A DNA stretch of 64,000 nucleotides from Herbaspirillum sp. alder98 (GTDB taxonomy: Bacteria > Pseudomonadota > Gammaproteobacteria > Burkholderiales > Burkholderiaceae_D), in NCBI RefSeq assembly GCF_020179755.1, contig NZ_JAIUCY010000004.1:1-64000 (forward strand). The letters are read 5' to 3'. Positions 52,812 through 62,407 of the stretch are shown here, piece after piece. The notes under the pieces were generated by a model. The model made no database searches. It was given only the letters and a program-made list of their open reading frames with translations, and was not told the DNA's origin. The position numbers and the translations under genes were made by a program. Numbering within the stretch: the first letter of the stretch is position 1; every line of letters begins with the position of its first letter.

Positions 52812-55800
52812 TTACACCGCCGGCGGCAGGGACGGCGAACGGCCATGGCCGTCATCGTCGTCATGTCCGGCATCGGCATTGCCGAAGCGCTGGCGCAGGC
52901 GGCGTGCCAGGCCATCGAAGGCCAGGTAGATCACCGGCGTGGTGAACAGCGTCAGCACCTGCGACACCAGCAGGCCGCCGACCATGGTGATGCCCAGCGG
53001 CTGGCGCAGCTCGGAACCGACGCCGGTGCCGAGCATCAGCGGCAAGGCGCCCAGCAAGGCCGCCATGGTGGTCATCAGGATCGGTCGGAAACGTAACAGG
53101 CAAGCCTGGAAGATTGCCTCGCGCGGGGTCTTGCCCTGGTGCCGTTCGGCCTCCAACGCGAAGTCGATCATCATGATCGCGTTCTTCTTGACGATGCCGA
53201 TCAGCAGGATGATGCCGATGATGCCGATGATGCCCAGGTCGGTGCGCGAGATCATCAGCGACAGCAGCGCCCCGACTCCGGCCGAGGGCAGCGTCGACAG
53301 GATCGTGATGGGATGGATGTAGCTCTCGTAGAGCACGCCCAGCACGATGTACATGGTCACCACCGCCGCCAGGATCAGCCACAGGGTGTTCGACAGCGAC
53401 GCCTGGAACGCCAGCGCCGCGCCCTGGAAGTTGGTCACGGTGGAGGACGGCATGCCGATCTCGAGTTCGGCTGCCTTGATGGCCTTGACCGCTTCGCCCA
53501 GCGCCGCGCCCGGCGCCAGGTTGAACGACACGGTGGCCGCCGGGAACTGGCCGATATGGTTCACCACCAGCGGCGCGGTGCGCTCGGTGACGGTGGCGAT
53601 CGACGACAGCGGCACCTGGTTGCCGGCCGAGGTCACCAGGTAGATGCTGTCGAGCGCCTGCGGGCCGCGCTGGAACTCGGGCTTGACCTCCATCACCACC
53701 CGGTACTGGTTCGACTGGGTGTAGATGGTCGAGATCAGGCGCTGGCCGAAGGCGTTGTAGAGCGCATTATCGATGGCGGCGGTGGTAATGCCCAGGCGCG
53801 AGGCAGCGTCGCGATCGATCTGGATATAGGCCTGCAAACCCTTGTCCTGCAGGTTGGTGGCGACATCGGCCAGCTCCGGCACGCGTTGCAGGCGCTCGAT
53901 CAGCTTCGGCACCCAGGCGCTGAGCACGTCGGGGTCGGCATCTTCCAGCGAGAACTGGTACTGGGTGCGCGAGACGCTGTCTTCGATAGTCAGGTCCTGC
54001 ACCGGCTGCATGTACAGGGTCACTCCCGGCACTTGCCGGGCCAGTTGATGTTGCAGGCGACGGATCACCTCCGAGGCCGAGACGTCACGCGTGTCGTGCG
54101 GCTTGAGGTTGATCAGCATGCGGCCGCTGTTGAGCGTGGCATTGGTGCCGTCGACGCCGATGAAGGACGACAGGCTGTCGACCGCGGGATCCTGCAGCAC
54201 CACCTTGGCCAGCGCCTGCTGGCGCTCGCCCATGGCGCCGAACGAGATCGACTGGGTAGCTTCGGAGATGCCCTGGATGACACCAGTGTCCTGCAGCGGG
54301 AAGAAACCCTTGGGCACGAACACATACAGCAACGCGGTCAGCGCCAGCGTGCCCACGGCCACCAGCAGGGTCAGCTTCTGGCGCTCCAGCACCCACTCCA
54401 GCATGACGCCGTAACGGGCGATGATGCGGTCGAAGAAGAGCTGGCTCTTGTGATAGAACCAGCCCTGCTGTTCGTCAGGCACATGGCGCAGCAGGCGCGC
54501 GCACATCATCGGCGTGAGCGTCAGCGAAACCACCGCCGAGATCAGGATCGACACCGCCAGGGTGACCGCAAATTCGTGGAACAGGCGGCCCACCACGTCA
54601 CCCATGAACAGCAGCGGGATCAGCACTGCGATGAGCGAGAAGGTCAGCGAGATGATGGTGAAGCCGATCTGCTCGGCGCCCTTGAGCGCGGCCTGCATCG
54701 GCTTCATGCCCTCTTCGATGTAGCGCGAGATGTTTTCGATCATGACGATGGCGTCGTCGACCACGAAACCGGTGGCGATGGTCAGCGCCATCAGCGTCAG
54801 GTTGTTGATCGAGAAACCGGCCACGTACATCACCGCAAAGGTGCCCACCAGCGACAGCGGCACCGCCACGCTGGGGATGATGGTGGCCGGGATATTGCGC
54901 AGGAACACGAAGATCACCATCACCACCAGCATCACCGACAGCATCAGCTCGAACTTCACGTCCGACACCGATGAGCGGATGGTAGTGGTGCGGTCGGTCA
55001 GGATCTTCACGTCGATGGCCCCGGGCAGGCTGGCCTGCAACTGGGGCAGAAGCGTCTTGATGCTGTCGACCACGGCGATCACGTTGGCGCCGGGCTGGCG
55101 CTGGATGTTGACGATCACGGCCGGTTGCTCGTTGGCCCAGGCCCCCAGGCGCACGTTCTCGGCGCCGTCGACCACGTCGGCCACGTCGGAGACCCGGATC
55201 GGTGCGCCATTCTTGTAGGCGATGATCAGCTTGCGGTATTCGTCGGCCGAGCGCAGCTGGTCGTTGGCGTCGATGGTGGAGGCGCGCGTGGGGCCGTCGA
55301 AACTGCCCTTGGCCTGGTTCACGTTGGCGTTGCCGATGGCAGTACGGATATCGTCCAGGTTCAGGCCGAGGGCGGCGATGGCGCGCGGGTTCAGTTGCAT
55401 CCGCACCGCTGGCCGCTGGCCGCCCGACAGGCTCACCAGGCCCACCCCGGAGACCTGCGATATCTTCTGCGCCAGGCGGGTGTCGATCAGGTCCTGCACC
55501 TTCGGCAGCGGCATGGTGCTGGAGGTCACCGCCAGCGTCAGGATGGGCGTATCGGCCGGATTGACCTTGCTGTAGACCGGCGGCATCGGCAAGTCAGACG
55601 GCAGCAGGTTGCCACCGGCATTGATGGCGGCCTGCACTTCTTGCTCGGCGATGTCGAGGTTGAGATCGAGATTGAATTGCAGCGTGATCACCGAGGCGCC
55701 GCCCGAACTGGTCGACGACATCTGCTTGAGTCCCGGCATCTGCCCGAACTGGCGCTCCAGCGGCGCGGTCACCGACGAAGTCATGACGTCGGGGCTGGCG

Positions 55801-55958
55801 CCCGGATAGAGCGTAGTCACCTGGATGGTCGGGTAATCGACCTCGGGCAGGGCCGACAGGGGCAACATGCGATAGGCAACGATGCCCACCAGCAGGATCG
55901 CCAGCATCAACAGGGATGTGGCGACCGGCCGCAGGATGAACTGGCGCGAGGGATTCAT
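52812..55958 (-). CDS. mdtB: RND pump subunit, MdtB/MuxB type
   Basis: 1,048 residues. N-terminus [22 protein letters not shown]4 Asp pair in [14 protein letters not shown], and the C-terminal half repeats the first ([20 protein letters not shown]). It is clearly paralogous to the next gene but without that gene's porter-loop insert. It partners MdtC in the inner-membrane proton-driven pump. Nine bases downstream of the membrane fusion gene. Confidence 0.95.
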   Translation of the reverse strand: MNPSRQFILRPVATSLLMLAILLVGIVAYRMLPLSALPEVDYPTIQVTTLYPGASPDVMTSSVTAPLERQFGQMPGLKQMSSTSSGGASVITLQFNLDLNLDIAEQEVQAAINAGGNLLPSDLPMPPVYSKVNPADTPILTLAVTSSTMPLPKVQDLIDTRLAQKISQVSGVGLVSLSGGQRPAVRMQLNPRAIAALGLNLDDIRTAIGNANVNQAKGSFDGPTRASTIDANDQLRSADEYRKLIIAYKNGAPIRVSDVADVVDGAENVRLGAWANEQPAVIVNIQRQPGANVIAVVDSIKTLLPQLQASLPGAIDVKILTDRTTTIRSSVSDVKFELMLSVMLVVMVIFVFLRNIPATIIPSVAVPLSLVGTFAVMYVAGFSINNLTLMALTIATGFVVDDAIVMIENISRYIEEGMKPMQAALKGAEQIGFTIISLTFSLIAVLIPLLFMGDVVGRLFHEFAVTLAVSILISAVVSLTLTPMMCARLLRHVPDEQQGWFYHKSQLFFDRIIARYGVMLEWVLERQKLTLLVAVGTLALTALLYVFVPKGFFPLQDTGVIQGISEATQSISFGAMGERQQALAKVVLQDPAVDSLSSFIGVDGTNATLNSGRMLINLKPHDTRDVSASEVIRRLQHQLARQVPGVTLYMQPVQDLTIEDSVSRTQYQFSLEDADPDVLSAWVPKLIERLQRVPELADVATNLQDKGLQAYIQIDRDAASRLGITTAAIDNALYNAFGQRLISTIYTQSNQYRVVMEVKPEFQRGPQALDSIYLVTSAGNQVPLSSIATVTERTAPLVVNHIGQFPAATVSFNLAPGAALGEAVKAIKAAELEIGMPSSTVTNFQGAALAFQASLSNTLWLILAAVVTMYIVLGVLYESYIHPITILSTLPSAGVGALLSLMISRTDLGIIGIIGIILLIGIVKKNAIMMIDFALEAERHQGKTPREAIFQACLLRFRPILMTTMAALLGALPLMLGTGVGSELRQPLGITMVGGLLVSQVLTLFTTPVIYLAFDGLARRLRQRFGNADAGHDDDDGHGRSPSLPPAV

Positions 55959-55967
55959 GCGGTGACC

Positions 55968-57476
55968 TTATTTGCCGGCAGGGGCTGGGGCTGCGCCATT
56001 GCCGCCTTGCTGGCGACGCATTTCCATCATCTTCTGGCGACGCTGGTCTTCCGGCAGTTTCTTGATCTCTTCGCCGAATTCGCCGGCGTCGATGCGACGG
56101 TTGAGCTCGGCCCAGCGCTTCTGGCGCTCTTCGGCCGTCATCTCGCCCTGCCCGCCCTGCCCCTGGCGCTTGCCATGCGGGCGCGGATTATCGGTCACCG
56201 GCTTGTTGGCCGGGTCATCGGCGCCGCCGCGCGTGACTGCCTCGACCTTGGCGCCTTCGCGCAGGCGGTCGAGGCCATCGATGACCACGGTCTCGCCGGC
56301 GGCCACGCCTTCGGTGATCGCCGTCAGGTCATCCTGCACCGCGCCGGTCTTGATGTTGCGCACGGTGACCGTGTTGTCCTTGACCACATACACGAACAGG
56401 CCCTTGGAGCCGCGCTGGATGGCGGCGGTCGGGATCACGACGGCGCCTTGCTCGGTATTGAGCAGCAGCCGGATATTGACGAACTGGCTGGGGAACAGCG
56501 CAAAGTCGGTGTTAGGGAATTGCGCCTTGAGCTTGACCGTGCCGGTGGTGGCGTCGACCACGTTGTCGATGGTCAGCAGGACCCCATCGGCCAGCTTTTT
56601 CTTTTGCTCGCGATCCCACGCCTGGGTCGGCAACTTGCGCCCGCTCTGCAACTGGCGCAGCACGCTGGGAATATTGTCTTCGGGAATACTGAAGATGGCC
56701 GTGATCGGCTGCAACTGGGTGATGATCACCAGCCCGTTGGTGTCGCCGGTGGTGATGTTGTTGCCGACATCGGCCTGCTTCAGGCCCAGGCGCCCGCTGA
56801 TCGGCGCGGTCACCCGCGCAAACGACAGCTGCAGCCTGGCGCTGGCGAGCGATCCCTGGTCGGCCTTGACGGTGCCTTCGTATTGCTTGACCAGCGCGGC
56901 CTGGGTATCGACCTGCTGGCTGGCGATGGAATCCTGCGCCAGCAGCGTCTGGTAGCGCTTGAGGTCGATCCGGGCCGAATTGAGCAAGGCCTGGTCGCGT
57001 GCCAGCTGGCCCTCGGCCTGGGTCACCGCCACCTGGAAGGTGCGCGGATCGATCTCGGCCAGCAGGTCGCCGGCCTTGACCACCTGCCCTTCCTTGTAAT
57101 GCAGCTTCTGCAATTGGCCATCGACGCGGGCGCGCACGGTGGCGGTGGCCGTCGGCGTCACCGATCCCAGCCCGTTGAGGTAGACATCCACATTCTGCAC
57201 GCGGGCCTGCGCCACCCCGACCGGGGTCGCCTGCATCGCGAAATTGCCGCCGGGGCCGGCGCCGGGACGGCGCGGCCCCCCTGCGCCAGGAGGCCCGCCG
57301 GCGCCGCCCATGGCCGCCATCTGCTGCTGTTCGGCCTTCTTCTTGGTCCAGTATTTGACGCCCCCGCCGGCCACCAGCGCCAGCACGATGAGCCAGAACC
57401 ACCAGCGCCGCAGGATGCTGCCTTTGGAGGTCGGTTTGGAAGGAGGTTGCTGCCCGGAATTTGCTGTATTTGTCAT
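55968..57476 (-). CDS. mdtA: RND membrane fusion protein, MdtA/MuxA type
   Basis: 502 residues from the ATG at 57476; no strong ribosome-binding site. Inner-membrane anchor WWFWLIVLALVAGGGVKYW at about 25-43, then a Met/Gly/Pro-rich linker, a biotinyl-lipoyl-like domain with coiled-coil hairpin (VRARVDGQLQKLHYKEGQVV, DQALLNSARIDLKRYQTLL), and beta-barrel domains. The C-terminal tail after residue 420 is unusually rich in Lys/Arg/Gly and Gln (GKRQGQGGQGEM, RRQQGGNGAAPAP). It links the pump to the outer-membrane factor. First gene of the four-gene operon. Confidence 0.95.
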   Translation of the reverse strand: MTNTANSGQQPPSKPTSKGSILRRWWFWLIVLALVAGGGVKYWTKKKAEQQQMAAMGGAGGPPGAGGPRRPGAGPGGNFAMQATPVGVAQARVQNVDVYLNGLGSVTPTATATVRARVDGQLQKLHYKEGQVVKAGDLLAEIDPRTFQVAVTQAEGQLARDQALLNSARIDLKRYQTLLAQDSIASQQVDTQAALVKQYEGTVKADQGSLASARLQLSFARVTAPISGRLGLKQADVGNNITTGDTNGLVIITQLQPITAIFSIPEDNIPSVLRQLQSGRKLPTQAWDREQKKKLADGVLLTIDNVVDATTGTVKLKAQFPNTDFALFPSQFVNIRLLLNTEQGAVVIPTAAIQRGSKGLFVYVVKDNTVTVRNIKTGAVQDDLTAITEGVAAGETVVIDGLDRLREGAKVEAVTRGGADDPANKPVTDNPRPHGKRQGQGGQGEMTAEERQKRWAELNRRIDAGEFGEEIKKLPEDQRRQKMMEMRRQQGGNGAAPAPAGK

Positions 57477-57640
57477 TTTTGAAAAACCAACGTACCTACG
57501 CTGAAATATCTCTGGCACTGCAATCAAGAACAGATTCTAGGCAGTGAAGGCTGGCAGTGTACCGAGCAAATGCCCTCTGCGCACGGGCAACAGCGGGGCA
57601 AATACCCGTCAAATGCGGGTCCGGTCGCAGCGGTCACATG
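57477..57640. other. promoter region of the RND operon
   Basis: About 160 bases with the leftward promoter of the pump operon and the tail of the spy-like transcription unit. No gene or recognised operator. Confidence 0.4.
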
Positions 57641-57673
57641 AAAAAGCCCTGCGACCGAGGCCGCAAGGCTTTT
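57641..57673 (-). terminator. terminator of the Spy/CpxP-like gene
   Basis: On the minus strand AAAAGCCTTGCGGCC...GGTCGCAGGGCTTTTT, an 11-12 bp stem with T run. Confidence 0.85.
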
Positions 57674-57691
57674 GCTGTAACAACTGCGTGC

Positions 57692-58243
57692 TTACTTCGG
57701 GGCCGGTGCCGGGGCGTCGGCGCCTGGCTTGCCCGGGCCGTGCGGCGGGCCCTTGCGACCGTCATGGCCGTGACGCATTTGCTCGAAGCGACGATGTTCC
57801 ATCTTCTCGAACTCGGCATCGAAGGTCTTTTGCTGCTCAGGCGACAAGGTGGCGTAGAACTCCTTGGTGGCGGCGATACGCTGTTCGGCGAAGCTCTCGC
57901 GCTTGCGGATCTGCTCCAGCTTCTTGTCCAGGCGTTCCGGGGTGGTCAGCTTGGCATATTCTTCCTTGCTGGGGCGGCCGGCAGGGTCGAACGGGGCCGG
58001 CTTGGTCTTGTCCAGGAACAGCTTCCAGCCAGCCTCCTGCGCGGCGGTGATCTTGAGCTTGTCGTGCAGTTGGGCCTGGTGCTTGGTGCGCATCTGCTCG
58101 AACTTGGCAATCTGCTCGGCGCTGGGAGCTCGACCGTGCGGGCCATCCGGCGGCGGCGGTGTCTGGGCGAACGCCGCCACGGTCACGGCACTGATGCTCA
58201 CGGCGGCGATGCCGGCCAGGATGTGGGTCTTGATCTTCAACAT
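57692..58243 (-). CDS. Spy/CpxP-family periplasmic protein
   Basis: 183 residues. Signal peptide MLKIKTHILAGIAAVSISAV...AFAQ. The mature part is highly charged and helical with LTxxQ-type motifs (LTTPERLDK near 105 and LSPEQQKTF near 132), as in Spy and CpxP. The C-terminal tail is Gly/Pro/His-rich (HGHDGRKGPPHGPGK), possibly metal-binding. Spy-type proteins are periplasmic chaperones induced by envelope stress; CpxP inhibits its sensor kinase. Divergent from the two-component genes at 58474, which suggests a Cpx-like feedback loop. Confidence 0.88.
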   Translation of the reverse strand: MLKIKTHILAGIAAVSISAVTVAAFAQTPPPPDGPHGRAPSAEQIAKFEQMRTKHQAQLHDKLKITAAQEAGWKLFLDKTKPAPFDPAGRPSKEEYAKLTTPERLDKKLEQIRKRESFAEQRIAATKEFYATLSPEQQKTFDAEFEKMEHRRFEQMRHGHDGRKGPPHGPGKPGADAPAPAPK

Positions 58244-58301
58244 GATTTGCTCCTTTGAATGTCGTGCTGTCTTTGCACGGTTCCCATTAAACCGGCGGCG
58301 T

Positions 58302-58407
58302 GTATCGCCAATCTTTCCCGAGCCGATGCATTTGTATCGTTTTGTATATGCGGGGGCCCGCCAGGTATCGTTTTATGTCCAACCGCCCCCTTGTTAAGAG
58401 GCGATAC
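58302..58407. promoter_or_regulatory. cluster of GTATCG elements between spy-like and response-regulator genes
   Basis: GTATCGCC at 58302, GTATCGTTTTGTAT at 58334, GTATCGTTTTATGT at 58365 and the inverted GCGATAC at 58401-58407. The 31-base spacing between copies is about three helical turns. They are probable binding sites for the adjacent OmpR-type regulator, controlling both directions. Known CpxR or RstA consensus is not matched exactly. Confidence 0.6.
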
Positions 58408-58473
58408 AAAGCCGTCATTACGGCCCGGGGTCTTTGGGCATAATGCGGTTGTGCTTTATCGAAGAGGGTTCTC

Positions 58474-59211
58474 ATGGATACAAATACTCACATCCTGGTG
58501 GTCGACGATGACCGCGAAATCCGCACCTTGCTGGCCGAGTACCTCGACAGCAATGGCCTGCGCACGCTCACGGCCACCAATGGCGCCGAAATGCGCCGCA
58601 CGCTGGAAGAATCCAAGGTCGACCTGATCGTGCTCGACCTGACCCTGCCCGGCGAGGACGGCCTGACGCTGTGCCGCAACCTGCGCGCCACCTCGAACGT
58701 GCCGGTGATCATGCTGACGGCGCGCGGCGAACCACTGGACCGCATCCTGGGGCTGGAAATGGGCGCCGACGATTACCTGGCCAAGCCGTTCGAGCCGCGC
58801 GAGCTGTTTGCGCGCATCCGCAGCGTGCTGCGCCGGACCCAGGCCCTGCCGCCCAACATGACCCAGGCCGATGTGGTGACGATGCGCTTCGCCCAATGGA
58901 CCCTGGACCTGACCGCGCGCCACCTGCTGAGCCCGCAGGGCGTGGTGGTGGCGCTGTCGGGCGCCGAGTTCCGCTTGCTGAAGGTGTTTCTCGACCATCC
59001 CAACCGGGTGCTCAACCGCGACCAGTTGCTGGAGCTGACGCAGGGTCGCGAGTCCGATCCGTTCGACCGCTCGGTGGATATCCAGATCAGCCGCCTGCGC
59101 CAGAAGCTGGGCGATGATGCCCGCACCCCGGTGATCATCAAGACCGTGCGCAACGAAGGCTACGTATTGTCGACCGCCGTCACGGCCGAGGGCGCGGGAC
59201 ATTCGGCATGA
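58474..59211 (+). CDS. OmpR-family response regulator
   Basis: 245 residues. Receiver domain residues 1-125 with Asp11-Asp13 pocket, phosphoacceptor Asp55 (LIVLDLTLPGEDG), and Lys in ADDYLAKPFEP. Winged-helix DNA-binding domain at about 145-235 (LSGAEFRLLKVFLDHPNRVL; RLRQKLGDD; IIKTVRNEGYVL). The stop overlaps the kinase start (ATGA), so translation is coupled. Sequence resembles RstA/OmpR-like regulators. The linked Spy/CpxP-like gene argues for an envelope-stress system. Confidence 0.95.
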   Translation: MDTNTHILVVDDDREIRTLLAEYLDSNGLRTLTATNGAEMRRTLEESKVDLIVLDLTLPGEDGLTLCRNLRATSNVPVIMLTARGEPLDRILGLEMGADDYLAKPFEPRELFARIRSVLRRTQALPPNMTQADVVTMRFAQWTLDLTARHLLSPQGVVVALSGAEFRLLKVFLDHPNRVLNRDQLLELTQGRESDPFDRSVDIQISRLRQKLGDDARTPVIIKTVRNEGYVLSTAVTAEGAGHSA

Positions 59212-60575
59212 AGAATTTCATCGGTTCCATCGGCAATCGCATGTTCGTGCTGCTGCTGGCCGGCGTGGTGCTGGCGGTGGTCGCCACCACCTGGCTGGCC
59301 ACCAACGAACGCAAGAGCTCACTGCGCGAATTGCGCTTTGCGCACCTGGCCGACCGCATCGAGCAGATCGTCCAGGCGGTGGATGACATTCCGCCCGAAC
59401 AGCGTCCGATCGTGCTGCAGGCGGCCGCCAACTTCGGTTTCGAAGCGCGCATGGTGGATGACATGAACGATGCCGTCGGCGCCAATGCCAGCGCCAGCCC
59501 GGTGCAGGAGATGCTGCAGGCGCGCCTGGGCGCCGAGCGCCGCATCGCAGTGCAGCGCGAGACCGAATGCGCGCCCCGCCCCGGGACCCGTGACGGTCCC
59601 CGGCGCGAGTCGTGCCGGGTGGTCTACGTCAGCCTGCACGACCACGCGCTGATGCGCCTGCGCCTGCACCAGCCGAGCGAGCCGCCGGTGCTGCGCGGAC
59701 ATGGCCAGGGCGGGCCTTACGGCTTGCAGTACATTGCGCTGTTCCTGATCCTGATCGCGATCCTGGCCTATCTGGTGGCGCGCATGGCGACCAGCCCCAT
59801 CCGCAAGCTGGCGCAAGCCGCCACTGAGCTGGGCGGCGACATCGACCGCGCACCGCTGGCCGAGACCGGCCCTACCGAAATCCGCCGGGCGGCGCATGCC
59901 TTCAATGCCATGCAGGGCCGCATCCGGCGCCAGATCCAGCATCGCACCCACATGCTGGCCGCCATCACGCATGACCTGCAGACACCGTTGACGCGGCTGC
60001 GCCTGCGGCTGGAGAAGGTCGGCGATGACCAATTGCGGCAGAAGCTGATCGATGACCTGGCGGTGATGCAGGGGATGGTGCGGGAGGGGCTGGACCTGGC
60101 GCGCAGCATGGATTCATCCGAGAAGATGCAGGCGCTTGATATCGACTCGCTGCTCGACAGCGTCTGCGCCGACGCCGCCGATGCGGGCCAGGACGTGACC
60201 CTCACCGGCAGCACCCGCGCCTTCGTGCTGGCGCAGCCGGGCGCCTTGCGGCGCTGCCTGACCAACCTGCTCGACAACGCCTGCAAGTACGGCCAGCTGG
60301 CGCGGGTGTCGATCGTGCTGGAAGCGCAGCGGGTGGCCATTCGCATCTGCGACCAGGGTCCGGGGATTCCCGAGGCCGAGCTGGAGTCGGTGTTCGAGCC
60401 GTTCTACCGCCTGGAAGCCTCGCGCTCGCGCGACACCGGCGGCACCGGCCTGGGGCTGACGATCGCCCTCAATATCGCCGAGAACCACCATGGGCAACTG
60501 AAGCTGCGCAATCTGCCCGAGGGCGGCCTGGAAGTGTTGCTGGAATTGCCGGTGATGACGCCAGCGAAAAAATAA
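59208..60575 (+). CDS. sensor histidine kinase
   Basis: 455 residues. Two transmembrane segments (about 12-30 and 170-190) flank a periplasmic domain of about 140 residues that contains two Cys (ECAPRPG and RESCRVV), perhaps a disulphide-based sensor. HAMP follows (SPIRKLAQAATELGGD), then the H-box with His255 (ITHDLQTPLTRLR), the N-box LLDNACKYG, and G-boxes DQGPGIP and GGTGLGLTIAL. It phosphorylates the upstream OmpR-type regulator, with which it overlaps by 4 bases. Confidence 0.95.
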   Translation: MKNFIGSIGNRMFVLLLAGVVLAVVATTWLATNERKSSLRELRFAHLADRIEQIVQAVDDIPPEQRPIVLQAAANFGFEARMVDDMNDAVGANASASPVQEMLQARLGAERRIAVQRETECAPRPGTRDGPRRESCRVVYVSLHDHALMRLRLHQPSEPPVLRGHGQGGPYGLQYIALFLILIAILAYLVARMATSPIRKLAQAATELGGDIDRAPLAETGPTEIRRAAHAFNAMQGRIRRQIQHRTHMLAAITHDLQTPLTRLRLRLEKVGDDQLRQKLIDDLAVMQGMVREGLDLARSMDSSEKMQALDIDSLLDSVCADAADAGQDVTLTGSTRAFVLAQPGALRRCLTNLLDNACKYGQLARVSIVLEAQRVAIRICDQGPGIPEAELESVFEPFYRLEASRSRDTGGTGLGLTIALNIAENHHGQLKLRNLPEGGLEVLLELPVMTPAKK

Positions 60576-60649
60576 GCCGACCAAGACCAAAACCAAGCCC
60601 AAGCCCGATGCCGAAGGCGAGGCGGTCCGGCCTTCCCCATTCAGACCAG

Positions 60650-60737
60650 CCGGTGGCGCGGACCGAAAAGGGGGATCAGAAGGACAGCCGGAGCGAAGCG
60701 ACTCTGGCCTTCCCCCCTTTTCGGTTCGTGCCACCGG
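60650..60737. repeat. long imperfect inverted repeat
   Basis: CCGGTGGC-GCG-GACCGAAAAGGGGG (from 60650) pairs with CCCCCTTTTCGGTTC-GT-GCCACCGG (to 60737), with about 37 bases between. Two copies of GGCCTTCCCC lie in and before the loop. Confidence 0.75.
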
Positions 60738-60777
60738 GAACCCCGAAGGGGCTGGGTTGCTGGGGCGCCTTCTTTGC

Positions 60778-60806
60778 CCCTCTTTCTTGGCGTGCAAGAA
60801 AGAGGG
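60778..60806. repeat. perfect 12-bp stem hairpin
   Basis: CCCTCTTTCTTG-GCGTG-CAAGAAAGAGGG. No T run follows, so it is more likely part of a repeat than a terminator. Confidence 0.8.
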
Positions 60807-60958
60807 TCCGCTGCCGGGCGGACTCCCGGCGCGCACCGTCGACCGAAGAGTGACAGGGTTTAAACCACTTCATCGGCATGCAGCAAGAGCAGACGGCCCA
60901 GGAGTGTCGAGCACGCGCGAACGTCGATACGCGGAGATGCGGCAGACACCGCTAAAGT

Positions 60959-61083
60959 CGCTGGGTACCGGCCTTCGCCGGCACGACGGGGGGACTTATA
61001 ACTCAAGCCGGGGGTACTTATAACTCAAGCTCCGCCCAATCCCCCACCGCCGTCGCCCTGACGAAAGTCAGGGCCCAGCGACG
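60959..61083. repeat. composite REP-like element, copy C
   Basis: CGCTGGGTACCGGCC-TTCGCCGGCACGAC (about 60959-60987) and the reverse unit CGTCGCCCTGACGAAA-GTCAGGGCCCAGCG (about 61051-61080). Between them is a 15-bp direct repeat, ACTTATAACTCAAGC, at 60994-61008 and 61016-61030. Confidence 0.8.
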
Positions 61084-61087
61084 TTAG

Positions 61088-62170
<1,083 letters not shown>

Positions 62171-62198
62171 TTATCTGGAACGCCACCGGACCGCGCGC

Positions 62199-62222
62199 AA
62201 AAAAGCCGCCGGAACCGGCGGC
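62199..62222 (-). terminator. attenuator terminator in the trpS leader
   Basis: On the minus strand GCCGCCGG-TT-CCGGCGGC followed by six T. Its 5' arm can instead pair with GGCGGCC (plus-strand 62250-62256) just after the leader peptide stop, forming an antiterminator (pairs with 62217-62223). Confidence 0.85.
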
Positions 62223-62260
62223 CTCACATTGTCAAACTGCGTGAAAACGGGCCGCCCAAG

Positions 62261-62311
62261 TCAGGCGCGCCACCAATGCTGGAGTTGTGCAGGTTGAAGT
62301 CGGAAAAGCAT
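62261..62311 (-). CDS. trpS leader peptide with tandem Trp codons
   Basis: ATG at 62311, TGA at 62261-62263, 16 residues: MLFRLQPAQLQHWWRA. The two Trp codons (62275-62270) are three codons before the stop. The stop lies 4-5 bases before the antiterminator arm at 62250-62256. A ribosome stalled at Trp-Trp would leave that arm free to pair with 62217-62223 and block the terminator; a ribosome reaching the stop would cover it. This is the classic arrangement of Trp attenuation, here in front of a synthetase gene. The ATG begins only 8 bases after a TATACT hexamer, so it may be translated leaderless. Confidence 0.7.
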   Translation of the reverse strand: MLFRLQPAQLQHWWRA

Positions 62312-62315
62312 GGCC

Positions 62316-62327
62316 GCGAGTATAGCA
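62316..62327 (-). promoter_or_regulatory. extended -10 promoter of trpS leader
   Basis: On the minus strand TGCTATACT, a TGn-extended -10 element (plus-strand 62319-62327), with no good -35. The predicted transcript start falls at or next to the leader peptide ATG. Confidence 0.6.
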
Positions 62328-62368
62328 TCGCCGCCCGGGATGGTGCGCCGCACGCGGCGCGCGGCCAA

Positions 62369-62393
62369 TAAAAAACCGCATCCGGAGATGCGG
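62369..62393 (-). terminator. terminator of the glycine-zipper lipoprotein gene
   Basis: On the minus strand CCGCATC-TCCG-GATGCGG followed by TTTTTTATT. It isolates trpS from the upstream gene. Confidence 0.9.
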
Positions 62394-62407
62394 TCTGTCG
62401 GGCCGGC

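Larger units (their letters stand above)
60576..61087. other. 512-base intergenic region rich in repeats
   Basis: No gene supported. Contents: a long imperfect inverted repeat (60650-60737), a perfect 12-bp stem hairpin (60778-60806) and a composite REP-like element (60959-61083). Open frames here look like repeat by-products. Confidence 0.6.

Noticed and set aside
50500..52929. 809-residue plus-strand ORF antisense to mdtC
   Set aside because: Shadow ORF with His/Arg/Asp-rich composition typical of the reverse strand of GC-rich genes.
60608..61023. Plus-strand ORFs of 81-88 residues downstream of the kinase
   Set aside because: They consist of translated inverted repeats and REP-like sequence, with no ribosome-binding site.
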